Source: Collimonas arenae (GTDB lineage: Bacteria > Pseudomonadota > Gammaproteobacteria > Burkholderiales > Burkholderiaceae_D). Taken from it: a stretch of 64,000 bases of DNA. The notes under the pieces are model-generated. The model saw only the letters and a list, made by a program, of their open reading frames with translations, was not told the origin of the DNA and did no database searches. The stretch covers positions 3,472,001 to 3,536,000 of the forward strand of contig NZ_CP009962.1 in the NCBI RefSeq assembly GCF_000786695.1, in the 5' to 3' direction. Shown here in pieces: positions 8,622-19,055 of this stretch; positions within the stretch are counted from its first letter, which is position 1, and the number at the start of each line of letters is the position of its first letter. Both the position numbers and the translations under genes were made by a program.

Positions 8622-11137
8622 ACGCAACTCCCAAGGAAAACAAGACAGTATTAATTGTGGACGACGATGCGATGACTCGCGTGTTGGTAGTAGAAGCCCT
8701 TGAGCCGGAAGGCTTCGTGGTGGAAGAAGCGGACAGTGGCGCCAGAGGGATCGAAATGTTCCAGCAGATATGCCCGGATATCATCCTGCTGGACGTCAGC
8801 ATGCCGGGAATGGACGGCTTCGAGTGCTGCCGTCGCATACGCTCGTTACCCTATGGTGAACGCCTGCCAATTGTTGTGCTCACCGGCAACGACGACGACG
8901 ACTCTATCACGCGGGCATTTGAATCGGGGGCCACCGATTTTGCTTCCAAACCGATGCGCTGGAAGCTTCTCGGACACCGTGTGCGTTACCTGCTACGCGC
9001 GAGCGAAACTTTAGAGAGTCTGGCACGCAGCGAAGCCAGTCTCAAATACGCACAAGAACTGGCGCATGTCGGAAACTGGGAGTATCAGCCTGGCAACCCC
9101 GACGGCTACTGGTCACCCGAGGTTTATCGCATTCTTGGACTCGACGCAAAGAAGTCTCCCTCCAGCTTCGAGTCCTTGATGCAACGAGTTCCGGAGGATG
9201 ACCAGCCTCAGTTGCTGCAGTCGTTTATTAATCTGCGTACTGAGGGCACTAGCTACCAGATCGAACATCGCATTACACGTCCTGATGGCGCAGAGCAGAT
9301 TATTTTCCAACAGGCCGAAGCGGTACGCGAACAAGGGCGAACCCTGGCGTTGAGAGGTACTTTGCAGGACATCACTGAACGCAAGAAGAATGAAGCGAAG
9401 ATCGAATATCTGGTTAACCATGATGCACTTACCGATCTGCCCAATCGGAATTTACTGAGCGTACGCATGTCGCAGGCGATAGAACAGGCGCATCGCGGCG
9501 GCCAGCACATGGCCGTCATGGTTCTGGATCTGGATAGATTTAAATTCGTTAATGACAGTTTTGGCCATCATATCGGCGATTCCCTGCTCAAGGCAGTCGC
9601 GGCGAGGCTCAAGGCTGCCGTACGTGACGGTGATACGGTAGCACGACTGGGAGGAGATGAATTCGTCGTCATACTACCGGGGCTTACGGCTCCGGAAAAT
9701 GCAATGATTGTGGCCGCAAAGATTGTGACATCGTTTAACGAGATGTTCGCTTTGGGCGATCACGAATTGCACGTGACAACTAGTGTCGGCGTCAGTATCT
9801 ATCCTGAAGATGGCATCAATGGCGATACCTTGCTCAAGACCGCAGATGCCGCGCTGTATGCAGCCAAAGACAAAGGCAGGAACTGCGCTCACTGTTATAC
9901 GGCGGAAATGGGTGTCCAGATAGAAGAACAAGCCGATCTGGAAAAAGGCTTACACCAAGCTCTGCTGCGAAAGGAACTAGAGCTGCATTATCAGCCAAAA
10001 GTCAGTCTTAAGAGCGGCCAAGTCTACGGTGTGGAAGCATTAATTCGTTGGCGGCGGCCAGGCATCGGTTTAATCCCTCCAGACAGTTTTATTCCGCTGG
10101 CAGAGGAAACCGGGCTCATTATTCCGATCGGTGAATGGGTTCTGAGAAATGCCTGCGCCCAAGTGAAAGCCTGGCACATTGCCGGCTATAAGGATCTGAC
10201 CATAGCGGTCAATGTATCAGCGCTACAATTCCGGCAACAGAATATCCCGGAACTTGTGCGTAACGTTCTCGCTGACAGCAAGCTGGAACCCAAATATCTG
10301 GAGTTGGAGCTCACTGAAAGTGTGCTCATGCAAGATCCTGAAACGATAGCGCTGGCAATGCGAGAGCTGAAAGAAATCGGTGTGCGATTGTCCCTGGATG
10401 ATTTCGGTACCGGCTATTCCAGCCTTTCCTACCTCAAACAATTTCCCATTGATGTGGTTAAGATAGATCAATCCTTCATCCGCGACGTTACCAGCAGCAT
10501 CAACGGTGCATCGCTCACCAAATCTATCATTTCCATGGCGGAATCCTTGCATATGACGACGGTTGCCGAGGGCGTCGAGACAGAGGAGCAATTAGGGTTT
10601 TTGAATATAAACCGGTGTGACGCTATACAAGGCTACTACTTCAGCCGTCCGTTGCCTCTGAATGAAATGGTGAAATTGTTAGCCGAAAAAACGCATCTTC
10701 CATCTGATAGATGCCATAGCGAATCAGCCAAACGCACTGTGTTGTTGGTCGATGATGACAAAAAGACGTTGTCCGCTCTCAAACAGCTTCTGGGCCGAGA
10801 GGGGTACCATATATTGAGCACTACAAGCCAGCAAGAAGCACTGGAACTATTAACACTTCATCCTGTAGGAGTGGTAATTTGCGACGCCGGGATGCCGGAA
10901 ATACCGGGAACTGAGTTACTGCTACAGATCAAGAATCTATATCCGGAAATTGTCCGCCTTATGCTTTCCGATTACACCGAATTGCAAACGGTAACGGATG
11001 CCATCAATGAAGGAACCGTCCACAAATTTCTCAGCAAGCCCTGGGATGACGATCTGCTTCTGGCGCAGCTTGTCGAGTCGTTTCAACAGCACGAAGTGAA
11101 TGCGCAAACAACGCAAACACCGGATATCCGCGCATAA
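8618..11137 (+). CDS. Response regulator REC-PAS-GGDEF-EAL-REC (c-di-GMP turnover)
   Basis: An 839-residue soluble protein. Receiver 1 carries D59 (LLDVSMPGMDG). A PAS domain (about 145-265) follows, then GGDEF with intact GGDEF at 345-349 and EAL with the signature at 473-475 and the downstream DDFGTGYSS block. A second receiver closes the protein (D756, VVICDAGMPEIPG, followed by a proline-tryptophan KPW end as in RpfG-type receivers). Both a synthase and a phosphodiesterase motif look intact, so net activity cannot be predicted. Translationally coupled to the upstream kinase, which presumably phosphorylates one or both receivers. Two receivers on opposite ends of a GGDEF-EAL core is uncommon. 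Confidence 0.93.
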   Translation: MNATPKENKTVLIVDDDAMTRVLVVEALEPEGFVVEEADSGARGIEMFQQICPDIILLDVSMPGMDGFECCRRIRSLPYGERLPIVVLTGNDDDDSITRAFESGATDFASKPMRWKLLGHRVRYLLRASETLESLARSEASLKYAQELAHVGNWEYQPGNPDGYWSPEVYRILGLDAKKSPSSFESLMQRVPEDDQPQLLQSFINLRTEGTSYQIEHRITRPDGAEQIIFQQAEAVREQGRTLALRGTLQDITERKKNEAKIEYLVNHDALTDLPNRNLLSVRMSQAIEQAHRGGQHMAVMVLDLDRFKFVNDSFGHHIGDSLLKAVAARLKAAVRDGDTVARLGGDEFVVILPGLTAPENAMIVAAKIVTSFNEMFALGDHELHVTTSVGVSIYPEDGINGDTLLKTADAALYAAKDKGRNCAHCYTAEMGVQIEEQADLEKGLHQALLRKELELHYQPKVSLKSGQVYGVEALIRWRRPGIGLIPPDSFIPLAEETGLIIPIGEWVLRNACAQVKAWHIAGYKDLTIAVNVSALQFRQQNIPELVRNVLADSKLEPKYLELELTESVLMQDPETIALAMRELKEIGVRLSLDDFGTGYSSLSYLKQFPIDVVKIDQSFIRDVTSSINGASLTKSIISMAESLHMTTVAEGVETEEQLGFLNINRCDAIQGYYFSRPLPLNEMVKLLAEKTHLPSDRCHSESAKRTVLLVDDDKKTLSALKQLLGREGYHILSTTSQQEALELLTLHPVGVVICDAGMPEIPGTELLLQIKNLYPEIVRLMLSDYTELQTVTDAINEGTVHKFLSKPWDDDLLLAQLVESFQQHEVNAQTTQTPDIRA

Positions 11138-11202
11138 TCGATTTCAATAAATTCAAATCAATGAATAGCGCTACGGCTGACGTTTTCGGTCAACGCCGCG
11201 AT

Positions 11203-14200
11203 TCAATCGGCTTTCGAATCACGTTCCAGATACGAAAATCCCGGCATCCTGAGATATGCTTGTTCTTTGATGAAGTCGGCTACCTGCTCTGTCGGGATGG
11301 GCTGGCTAAAATAATAGCCTTGCATCATGTCACAAGAATGATCTCGCAAGAAATCAAGTTGAGACACATTTTCAACTCCCTCCGCCACCACCTCCAGGCG
11401 CAAGCTATGCGCTAACGCGATAATACTTTTGACAATAGCGGAATCATCAAGATCGTTGGGTACATCTTGGACGAAAGATTGGTCGATCTTGATAATATCG
11501 ACGTGAAAACGCTTCAGGTAAGCGAGAGAAGAGTAGCCCGTCCCGAAATCGTCAATAGTCAACCGCACCCCGAGATTGCGCAACTGATGCAGGGCATGCA
11601 AATTGTCTTCAGCATTTTCCATCAAAGTTCCCTCCGTGATCTCCAACTCGAGCAAGTGCGGAGACAATCCGGTTTCGGCCAAGACCCGTTCTATTTGAGC
11701 GACAAAATCGGCTTGCAACTGTCGAACGGAAAAATTAACAGCCATCCGCATGGCAGGCAAACCGGAATTTATCCAGCTTTGAAGTTGAGCACAAGCAGTA
11801 CGCATTACCCATTCACCAATGATGTTAATGAGATCGGTTTCCTCTGCAAGCGGAATGAATTCCTTGGGCTCCACCATGCCCCGAGTTGGATGACGCCAAC
11901 GCACCAGCGCTTCCATGCCGACAATCCGTCCTGTGTCGAATTGCACTTGCGGCTGATAGTAGACTTCCAGTTCTTTTCTATCGAGCGCCATGCGCAGATC
12001 GCTTTCCAGCCGCATGCGCTCTGACATCAAGCGTTCCATCGATGGTTCAAAAAACTTGAAACCAGAATTGGCTTTCTTGGCGCGATACATCGCAGTATCA
12101 GCATGCTGCAACAGCGTTCCCACATCAGTGCCGTCGGTTGGGTACAACGAAATGCCAATGCTGGCGCTGACAAAGATGCCATGACCTTCAATCAAAAACG
12201 GAGACGACAAGGAACGACAGATAGCCTGGGCGACTATGGTGGCGGTATCGGCACTGATCATGTCGACCAATACCACGGTGAATTCGTCCCCTCCCAAGCG
12301 GGCAACGCAGTCGACAGCCCTCACGCTGCGTCGAATCCGCCTCGCCACAGCCACCAGCAACTGGTCCCCTACATCGTGTCCGAGAGTGTCATTCACATAC
12401 TTGAAGCGATTCAGATCAAGGAACAGGACTGCCACTGCATTTTCTGCCTGCCCTGCATGCTCAATGCATTGCTTTAATTGTTCGAAAAACATAGCGCGAT
12501 TTGGAAGACCGGTCAGCGAATCCTTAAAAGCCAGGTCGCGCACACGCTTTTCCGCCCTGCTTGCTTCAATGATGCGTCTGACGCGCTGAGACAAGACAGT
12601 GAAGTGAATCGGCTTCGTGATGTAGTCGCTGGCGCCGGCTGTGAACGCGCGTTCCACCGAAATATTGTCATCCAGGCCAGTAATCATCAACACCGGAATA
12701 TTCCGGCCATTGGGAAGTTCATGTATGCGGGCGCAGGCGGTAAATCCATCCATTACCGGCATCACGGCATCCATCAAGATGACGTCCGGTTGCATGCGTT
12801 TGAGAATGTGCAAGGCTTGCCCTCCATTTTCAGCCTCAGCTACCCTAAAGCCATCTCTGAGCAGGGTATAACGCAATGCATTGCGAGTGCTGCGATCATC
12901 GTCCACCACCAGCACCAGAGCATTTCCTGTCACCGACACGACATTTTTCTGGCTTCCGATAAACGCCTCATTTCCCAGTAGCGTCACCACCTCGTCGAAC
13001 GCTGCATTCAGCTTTGGCAGCAGGGGACGAATTTCATCGATCTGCTGGTTAAGCGCAAGCTCCTCTACTTCCTTGGCGAATTGCGTTACATTAGTGGCGC
13101 CCAGATTGCCACTGCTGCCCTTGATTGTATGAGCCAAGGCCCGAGCGCATTCTGCATCCTTTTGGCTGACAGCATTTTCTAGCTGTTCCAGGTAGACAGG
13201 CGTATCCTCCAGATAAGGAGTGACTGCCTGTTGCAAGGATTCACCTAAAATGTCACGCAATTTATCAAATACGCTTCGGTCCAAAGCGACATCTTCGCTC
13301 TCGGTCTGGACCGATGCTGACAACGCTAGATGTTCATTTTCCGTGTGCGTGGAGTCATGCATGAGCCAGCGCTCCAGCTTGTACCGTAACTCGATCAAGG
13401 TGATCGGTTTTGCCAGATAATCGTCCATTCCGGCGGCCAGACATTTCTCTGCGTCGCCAGCCTGGGTATTGGCAGTCATAGCCACAATCGGCGTATGTCT
13501 CCCTTCTGCCTTTTCCAGATCGCGAATCCGCGCAGTGACTTCATAACCGTCCATCCCCGGCATGTTGCAATCCATGAGAATGAGATCGAACTTGTTACGT
13601 TGAATAATTTCTATCGCCCCCCAGCCATTGGCGGCAAACTCGCAATGACATCCACTCATGGCCAGCATGCCGGCAGCGACCATTTGATTGGTGCGATTAT
13701 CCTCGACCACTAACACCTGGTACTTTCCGGCAGCGGTCAAGTCGTCCCCTGATAATGAAGGCGCGGGAGCAGGAATCGTGTCTAACTCCTGACCGGACAT
13801 CAAATCCCGGATCCCGCTCAACAGCGCGCTCAAACGGATCGGCTTGCTCAGATAGACATCGGCTCCGAAGAACTTGACACTGTTCTGCAAGCCATAGCGA
13901 TCCAGAAGAAAGAAACGCGCTGTGGAAAGTCTCTGGTTGGACCGAATCTGTAGCGCCAGATCCACACCGTTGCCATCGGTCGTGCCACGATCCATGATGA
14001 TGATGGAATAAGGTATTTTCTGGGTCCGGCCAAGTTCTTCCAATGCCTCGCTACCGTTACTTACAACCTGGCAAAGCATCCCATAGCGAGCCAGGTTCTG
14101 TGCCAGGAAACTGCGTAAAACATTGCTCTCCTGGATCACGAGAACATGCATCCCGAGAAATACCTTATCAGGATGAACAACAGTTTGTATCTCGCTAGGC

Positions 14201-15690
14201 TGGCAACGGATCGTAAACCAGAATGTGGTTCCCTCCCCAGGCTGGCTGACGACGCCGATCTCCCCTCCCATCAATTCCACCAACTGTTTGCAAATCGCCA
14301 AACCAAGGCCGGTACCACCGTATTTACGAGCAGTAGTGCTGTCAGCCTGGGTAAACGATTCGAAGACATGCTGGACTGCATCCTGATTCATGCCGATGCC
14401 AGTGTCGCTGACCTCTATCCGCAAACTGAAGCAATCGTCGCTGTCTGTGGTACGCGATATATTCACCGCCACTTCGCCTTGTTCTGTGAATTTCAATGCA
14501 TTGCTGACCAAATTGATCAGCACTTGCCGCAAGCGCATTGAATCGCCTTTGATCCAGTCCGGGACATCTGAGGCAAGCAAATAACCGAATTCCAGTCCTT
14601 TCTGCTGCGCCTGTTTGGCGAGCAGTTCAAGGACTTCTTCAGTCAATTTCCCCAGATCAAAATCAATCTCCTCCAATACCAGCTTGTTGGCTTCCATTTT
14701 TGAAAAATCGAGTATGTCGTTGATCAAGTCAACAAGTGTGTGCGCTGAGTTCCAAGCAACCTCTACATATTCCAGTTGAGATTTTGTCAAACGCATCTCC
14801 TTGAGTATGTCCAGCATTCCCACCACGCCGTTCAGAGGAGTCCGTACTTCGTGGCTAACTGTTGCGGCAAATTTAGCTTTCATGAGTGCCGCGTACACGG
14901 CCTGGTCACGAGATTTTTTCAACTCTGCTTCTCGTTCCTCCAATACAGTCATCATTTTATTGAACGCATGTGCCATGTCGATGATGTCGCGCGGACCATC
15001 CAGACCGGCACGCATGCCCGACTCACCCGCTTCGGCGCGTCCCATCAGCTCAGACAAGGCATTCAGGGGCCGAATCAAATGGCGTGCCAGAAGACGCATG
15101 ATGCCCAGCAAGACGAGCGCGAACGAGAACGTAATAATCAGATTAACGACTAGCAAAGAAAGCACCAGGCGATTCATGGTCTCTTTGCCAAGAACAATAT
15201 GCACGTATCCGAGCAGCTGGACTTTGTTTTCCTGGAGTTCAAACGGTGACACTGCTTCACGGCCTTGATAGACCGGTGCGCCGAAACGCCATTCGTCGCC
15301 GGTTTCCTGTTCCAGGGTGGATTGCGTCATGCTGATATCCGGCCGTGGTACTTGAGATGACTTGATGTGCGCACCCTTCTTGGTTTGAGATAGCAGAATA
15401 TTGTGCGTGGCATCGGTAATATCGACCCGCAGAACGTCGGGAAACGCCAAGGAAGTGGCTACCTGATCGCGGACATTATCGGAGGAATGGTAAAGCAGAG
15501 CCAAAGTACTTTGACGCGCCAGGTTCTCTGCAATATGCAAGCCCTGCTCGATCAAGTAGCCTCGCATGCGTTGGCTGGTTTCCCATGAATTCATCAAGGA
15601 AGAGAACAAGGCTAGGCCAAGAATGGAAACAGTAACAATCGCCATCAGTTGTCGGCGAAATCCAGTGCGGTGCAAATATGATCGCAGCAT
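11203..15690 (-). CDS. Giant hybrid kinase fused to GGDEF-EAL (HK-REC-REC-HPt-REC-GGDEF-EAL)
   Basis: A 1495-residue membrane protein. TM1 (14-34) and TM2 (174-200) enclose a small CHASE8-like periplasmic domain, followed by HAMP, HisKA (H280, TVSHEVRTP), HATPase, receiver 1 (D567 kept but the N-terminal acidic pair replaced by QE, so it may be degenerate), receiver 2 (D707), HPt (H854, HTIKGSSGNLG), receiver 3 (D974), GGDEF (intact, about 1133-1137) and EAL (intact, about 1260). A whole phosphorelay ending in a c-di-GMP module is thus on one chain. It lies 103 bases after the binding-protein gene on the same strand and is convergent with the two-gene version to its left. Confidence 0.93.
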   Translation of the reverse strand: MLRSYLHRTGFRRQLMAIVTVSILGLALFSSLMNSWETSQRMRGYLIEQGLHIAENLARQSTLALLYHSSDNVRDQVATSLAFPDVLRVDITDATHNILLSQTKKGAHIKSSQVPRPDISMTQSTLEQETGDEWRFGAPVYQGREAVSPFELQENKVQLLGYVHIVLGKETMNRLVLSLLVVNLIITFSFALVLLGIMRLLARHLIRPLNALSELMGRAEAGESGMRAGLDGPRDIIDMAHAFNKMMTVLEEREAELKKSRDQAVYAALMKAKFAATVSHEVRTPLNGVVGMLDILKEMRLTKSQLEYVEVAWNSAHTLVDLINDILDFSKMEANKLVLEEIDFDLGKLTEEVLELLAKQAQQKGLEFGYLLASDVPDWIKGDSMRLRQVLINLVSNALKFTEQGEVAVNISRTTDSDDCFSLRIEVSDTGIGMNQDAVQHVFESFTQADSTTARKYGGTGLGLAICKQLVELMGGEIGVVSQPGEGTTFWFTIRCQPSEIQTVVHPDKVFLGMHVLVIQESNVLRSFLAQNLARYGMLCQVVSNGSEALEELGRTQKIPYSIIIMDRGTTDGNGVDLALQIRSNQRLSTARFFLLDRYGLQNSVKFFGADVYLSKPIRLSALLSGIRDLMSGQELDTIPAPAPSLSGDDLTAAGKYQVLVVEDNRTNQMVAAGMLAMSGCHCEFAANGWGAIEIIQRNKFDLILMDCNMPGMDGYEVTARIRDLEKAEGRHTPIVAMTANTQAGDAEKCLAAGMDDYLAKPITLIELRYKLERWLMHDSTHTENEHLALSASVQTESEDVALDRSVFDKLRDILGESLQQAVTPYLEDTPVYLEQLENAVSQKDAECARALAHTIKGSSGNLGATNVTQFAKEVEELALNQQIDEIRPLLPKLNAAFDEVVTLLGNEAFIGSQKNVVSVTGNALVLVVDDDRSTRNALRYTLLRDGFRVAEAENGGQALHILKRMQPDVILMDAVMPVMDGFTACARIHELPNGRNIPVLMITGLDDNISVERAFTAGASDYITKPIHFTVLSQRVRRIIEASRAEKRVRDLAFKDSLTGLPNRAMFFEQLKQCIEHAGQAENAVAVLFLDLNRFKYVNDTLGHDVGDQLLVAVARRIRRSVRAVDCVARLGGDEFTVVLVDMISADTATIVAQAICRSLSSPFLIEGHGIFVSASIGISLYPTDGTDVGTLLQHADTAMYRAKKANSGFKFFEPSMERLMSERMRLESDLRMALDRKELEVYYQPQVQFDTGRIVGMEALVRWRHPTRGMVEPKEFIPLAEETDLINIIGEWVMRTACAQLQSWINSGLPAMRMAVNFSVRQLQADFVAQIERVLAETGLSPHLLELEITEGTLMENAEDNLHALHQLRNLGVRLTIDDFGTGYSSLAYLKRFHVDIIKIDQSFVQDVPNDLDDSAIVKSIIALAHSLRLEVVAEGVENVSQLDFLRDHSCDMMQGYYFSQPIPTEQVADFIKEQAYLRMPGFSYLERDSKAD

Positions 15691-15793
15691 GATGTACTTA
15701 TCCGAATGAGTTGGTCAGGCCATGAACTAAAGATGGCGGCACAAACTCAGCCATTGGTCAAAAAAAATGGCTGCTCAACTGCTTTCTTTTGAT

Positions 15794-16852
15794 TCAAGGC
15801 TCCGGAAAAACGAAATCGAAACTCCGTTGCAGTTGATAATCTATATCCAATCCAATGTGACTGGCAGTACGCAAATTGACAGCTGTCAGTACCTCGCGCA
15901 ACGGCAATACGCCACGTTTTCGCGTTTCTCCTGCTATCACGCCAAGCGCGGAACTAGCTAGATCATGTCCCAATCCCAGGTTATCTGGATACAAGGCGAA
16001 TAAGGCACCCTTCTTGACGTGCAGGAAACTGCTTGAAAAAACCGGCACGCCACGACTCCAGGAGTCTTTCAACACCAAAGGCATAATCGTGTCTTCGTCC
16101 ACCGTCGTGGCATCCTGTGGCAGCCAGATTGCGTCTACCCGGCTGTCGGCTGAAGCGAAGGCGGCATCATAGAGCCGTGCCGCCGAAGCCAGATCGTGCG
16201 CTTCATGCGCCACCAGTTCCAAGCCTTGTGCCTTGGCTGCTTCACGCGCAATCTTGAGTAGCCATTCGTTATGTTGCGGGTCGTAGATGACAGTCACTCT
16301 TTTCGTACCAGGCAGCAGTTTTTTCAACAGCGCGAATAGCAGAGCCGGATCCGGTGTCAAACTGATGCCGGTCAGATTGCGGCTTTCGGTTTCAGGAATC
16401 GAAAGCACACCACCGACCACCACGACAGTATCGCTCTCCAATCCGGACGCTGCTTTCAATCCTTGGCGTCCGAGCGCAATCACCACCTTGGTGCCAAGGC
16501 GTTTCAACTGCGCGCTCAACTCCACCATATTGTTGTTCGATCCAATCGGATAAGTGTTTACCTGCGTTCTTGCTCTCTCTTGTATCCCCTCGATGATCTT
16601 GGCAAAGATACTGCGATACGGCTCACCGATATCAGGATACAAGACGGCAATCTGGCCTTTCCCTTCTTGTATCTCCAGTCGTTTCGCCATAGTTTCCGAA
16701 GCCGCCAGGACGAGCGTATTGTGTTCAAGGCGCAGGACATTCACGTCAACGCCGGTCCCTTGAGCCGCATGACCGGACGTCCCTGCCAGTAACCAGAACA
16801 AGCCGACCTCAATTCGCAACATCGCGGCATGTGAAATCCTCAGGGATAACAT
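15794..16852 (-). CDS. ABC-type substrate-binding protein, PF04392 (ABC_sub_bind) type
   Basis: About 352 residues. The frame is open further upstream, but that part overlaps the TonB receptor gene; a GTG-ATG pair at 16855/16852 starts 13 bases after the receptor stop and opens a plausible signal peptide (RIEVGLFWLLAGTSGHA). The body has the two-lobe pattern of ABC_sub_bind proteins (IAVLYPDIGEPYR, VVIALGRQGLKAA, VTVIYDPQHNEW, FSSSFLHVKKGALFALYPD). No ABC permease or ATPase is nearby. Its position between a TonB-dependent receptor and a hybrid kinase suggests it hands a ligand from the outer membrane to the kinase sensor. Confidence 0.85.
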   Translation of the reverse strand: MLSLRISHAAMLRIEVGLFWLLAGTSGHAAQGTGVDVNVLRLEHNTLVLAASETMAKRLEIQEGKGQIAVLYPDIGEPYRSIFAKIIEGIQERARTQVNTYPIGSNNNMVELSAQLKRLGTKVVIALGRQGLKAASGLESDTVVVVGGVLSIPETESRNLTGISLTPDPALLFALLKKLLPGTKRVTVIYDPQHNEWLLKIAREAAKAQGLELVAHEAHDLASAARLYDAAFASADSRVDAIWLPQDATTVDEDTIMPLVLKDSWSRGVPVFSSSFLHVKKGALFALYPDNLGLGHDLASSALGVIAGETRKRGVLPLREVLTAVNLRTASHIGLDIDYQLQRSFDFVFPEP

Positions 16853-16865
16853 CACCGTAGGCCGC

Positions 16866-18974
16866 CTAGAGCTTGTGCTGAAACTGCACATAGAAGGTGC
16901 GCCCCGGCAGCGGCAGATCAAAAGGGATGTTGCCCGGCGCAAAACTCGGATCCTTGGCATCCCGGTTGAACAGATTCAGCACCATTGCGGTGACGCTCCA
17001 ATTGCCGATCAGCTTCTCCTTCCGCAGGTTCAGGTCAACCGTCGTGTAGTCGGCAATCGGAGGACGGGTGTCTCCCGGTTGCCGTTTTCGATCAGCAACA
17101 TGGTTAATTGTCGTACCCAATCGCCACAGCGGCGCCAAACGCCAGTCTGCGCGGGCGAACAACCTTTGATGCGGCGCGAGGCCAGCATCCTGGCCGCTGC
17201 GCTGGTCGACGGAATGCTGCAATGAATAATTACCGGAAAGGCGCAAGCTACGCGTTGCATCCCAAATGGCTTCCAATTCAAGTCCACGTCCAGTCTGGTC
17301 TCCTGTATTTTGGGCGGTGGAGCCTGTTGACGGATCGGCATTCGGCACGAATTCAATCAGATTGTGCATGCGATAGTAGTACAGGCTCAAATTGGTTTGG
17401 AGCGATTGAGTGGGTTGCCATGCAAACGCCAGTTCGCGCGTATTGATCGTTTCCGGCTTTAGATTGGGATTGCCGATCGTAACCGGGTTGTTCATACTGT
17501 ACTGCTCGGTGAACGACGGTGCGCGAAACGCGCTTCCATACAAGGCTTTGACTGAAAAATTGTAGGCGACGTCCCAGACCAGCGCCACGCGCGGATTAGT
17601 CGTACTGCCGAAATCGGAGTAACGGTCCGTCCGTACGCCTGCGGTGAGAATCCAGTCTTTCGCCAATGTCCACTCATCCTGCGCAAAGACATAAGCGACG
17701 GTGCGCTTATGAGGAGTGAGGAACACAAAACTCGTGCCGCTGACATCTACCACGCTGCCTAGCGGAACAAATGAAGGGCCCACACCAGGAATATCGACGA
17801 TCTGGAAATTTTTTTTCTCATTGGTCTCGTACATATCCTCTATGTTGTAGCCGGCGCCGAGCCGGATCCGATGCCTGTCGAAGCCGGTATAAAAACCCGA
17901 CAAGCTGAATTGACTGTCGCGTTCGGCGTGTCCGGGATTACCGATGACGCCATTCGGGAACGCGCCGCCAAAAGCGCCTGGCGGAAAGAGCACTGTGTTG
18001 GGGTCCGCCTGTAAATCCTTGACATCGCGCAGTGACACTTGCGCCGTGACATCCCAATTGCGGGAAAATGCAGGGTTAGCGTAGCTGAGATCCGTATTCC
18101 AGCGTCGCCCCCTGACCCGGCCTTGCGGATCCAGTGCTTCCGCCAGTCCGACGCCAGTTCCCATCTCCCTGTCTTGATAACCGGCGCGCAATCGCCATAA
18201 GCCATAACTCAGGTCCACATTCATATCAAGCGTATTGCGCATCATGTTTTCCGGCCCGGGAGCAAGCGACGCATGCGTGCCGAAAATTTTATCCAGACCG
18301 GTTTGCGTGTCCGCATCCACTGTCTTAGTGGAGCCGCCTGTGTGACCAGCGGCCAGATAGAAAGCAACATCCACCGGCCCCATTTTCCCGCCATGCAAAA
18401 ACCAGGCGTCATGCGTATCCTGCGATCCAGCCCGTAACCCGTACTCAGTGCCATTGATATCGGCAGACGTCTTGGTAATGATATTGATGACCCCCGCAAA
18501 TGCATCCGCACCGTATAAAGCAGACCCAGGGCCACGAATGATCTCAATGCGCGCGATGTTTTCGAGCGGCATACCGCCCCACGCGAGACCCTGATTGCCA
18601 AGAAAGGCAGTGTTGATAGAGATGCCATTTACAAGCATCAAGGTATCTGAGTTGTATTTTGAGGTAATGCCGCGAAAGGAATATATCGGGTCGTTGTACA
18701 ACCCTGAAAAGGAAACATGCAAGCCTGGGACGCTTTCTAGCACTTGATCAAGCTGCGTCGCACCCATTGCCCGAATGTCTTCGGCAGTAATCACAGAGGC
18801 GACGGCTGGGGCGCGGGAAATTGTTTGCTGGCTGCCAGTAGCAATGCTGACGACCGCTTTGCTCCCATATGAGAGGGCTAGATCATCTTCTTCAGAATTT
18901 TGCTGGGCAGTAGCGACACCGGCGCTCAGCAGCAGGACCACAAACGGAACGCGAGATTGCCATTGTTTTCTCAT
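16866..18974 (-). CDS. TonB-dependent outer-membrane receptor
   Basis: A 702-residue receptor with a signal peptide (cleavage after ATA, about 23), a plug domain (VASVITAEDIRAMGATQLDQ, then IEIIRGPGSALYGADAFAGV) and a long barrel with the usual GSAFRAPSFTEQY and late NLKPE blocks. The barrel imports a ligand using TonB energy. It lacks an obvious N-terminal extension for sigma-factor signalling. Closely followed by the binding protein (13 bases) and preceded by the citrate-synthase-like pair (81 bases). Barrel features alone do not reveal the ligand. Confidence 0.93.
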   Translation of the reverse strand: MRKQWQSRVPFVVLLLSAGVATAQQNSEEDDLALSYGSKAVVSIATGSQQTISRAPAVASVITAEDIRAMGATQLDQVLESVPGLHVSFSGLYNDPIYSFRGITSKYNSDTLMLVNGISINTAFLGNQGLAWGGMPLENIARIEIIRGPGSALYGADAFAGVINIITKTSADINGTEYGLRAGSQDTHDAWFLHGGKMGPVDVAFYLAAGHTGGSTKTVDADTQTGLDKIFGTHASLAPGPENMMRNTLDMNVDLSYGLWRLRAGYQDREMGTGVGLAEALDPQGRVRGRRWNTDLSYANPAFSRNWDVTAQVSLRDVKDLQADPNTVLFPPGAFGGAFPNGVIGNPGHAERDSQFSLSGFYTGFDRHRIRLGAGYNIEDMYETNEKKNFQIVDIPGVGPSFVPLGSVVDVSGTSFVFLTPHKRTVAYVFAQDEWTLAKDWILTAGVRTDRYSDFGSTTNPRVALVWDVAYNFSVKALYGSAFRAPSFTEQYSMNNPVTIGNPNLKPETINTRELAFAWQPTQSLQTNLSLYYYRMHNLIEFVPNADPSTGSTAQNTGDQTGRGLELEAIWDATRSLRLSGNYSLQHSVDQRSGQDAGLAPHQRLFARADWRLAPLWRLGTTINHVADRKRQPGDTRPPIADYTTVDLNLRKEKLIGNWSVTAMVLNLFNRDAKDPSFAPGNIPFDLPLPGRTFYVQFQHKL

Positions 18975-19055
18975 TTTCGATCCATTTCATGTAATCAAAA
19001 TTCTGCTAAAAGATATATGCCCGATATCTGTCTTTTCCTATCACAAGCAAGCGCC

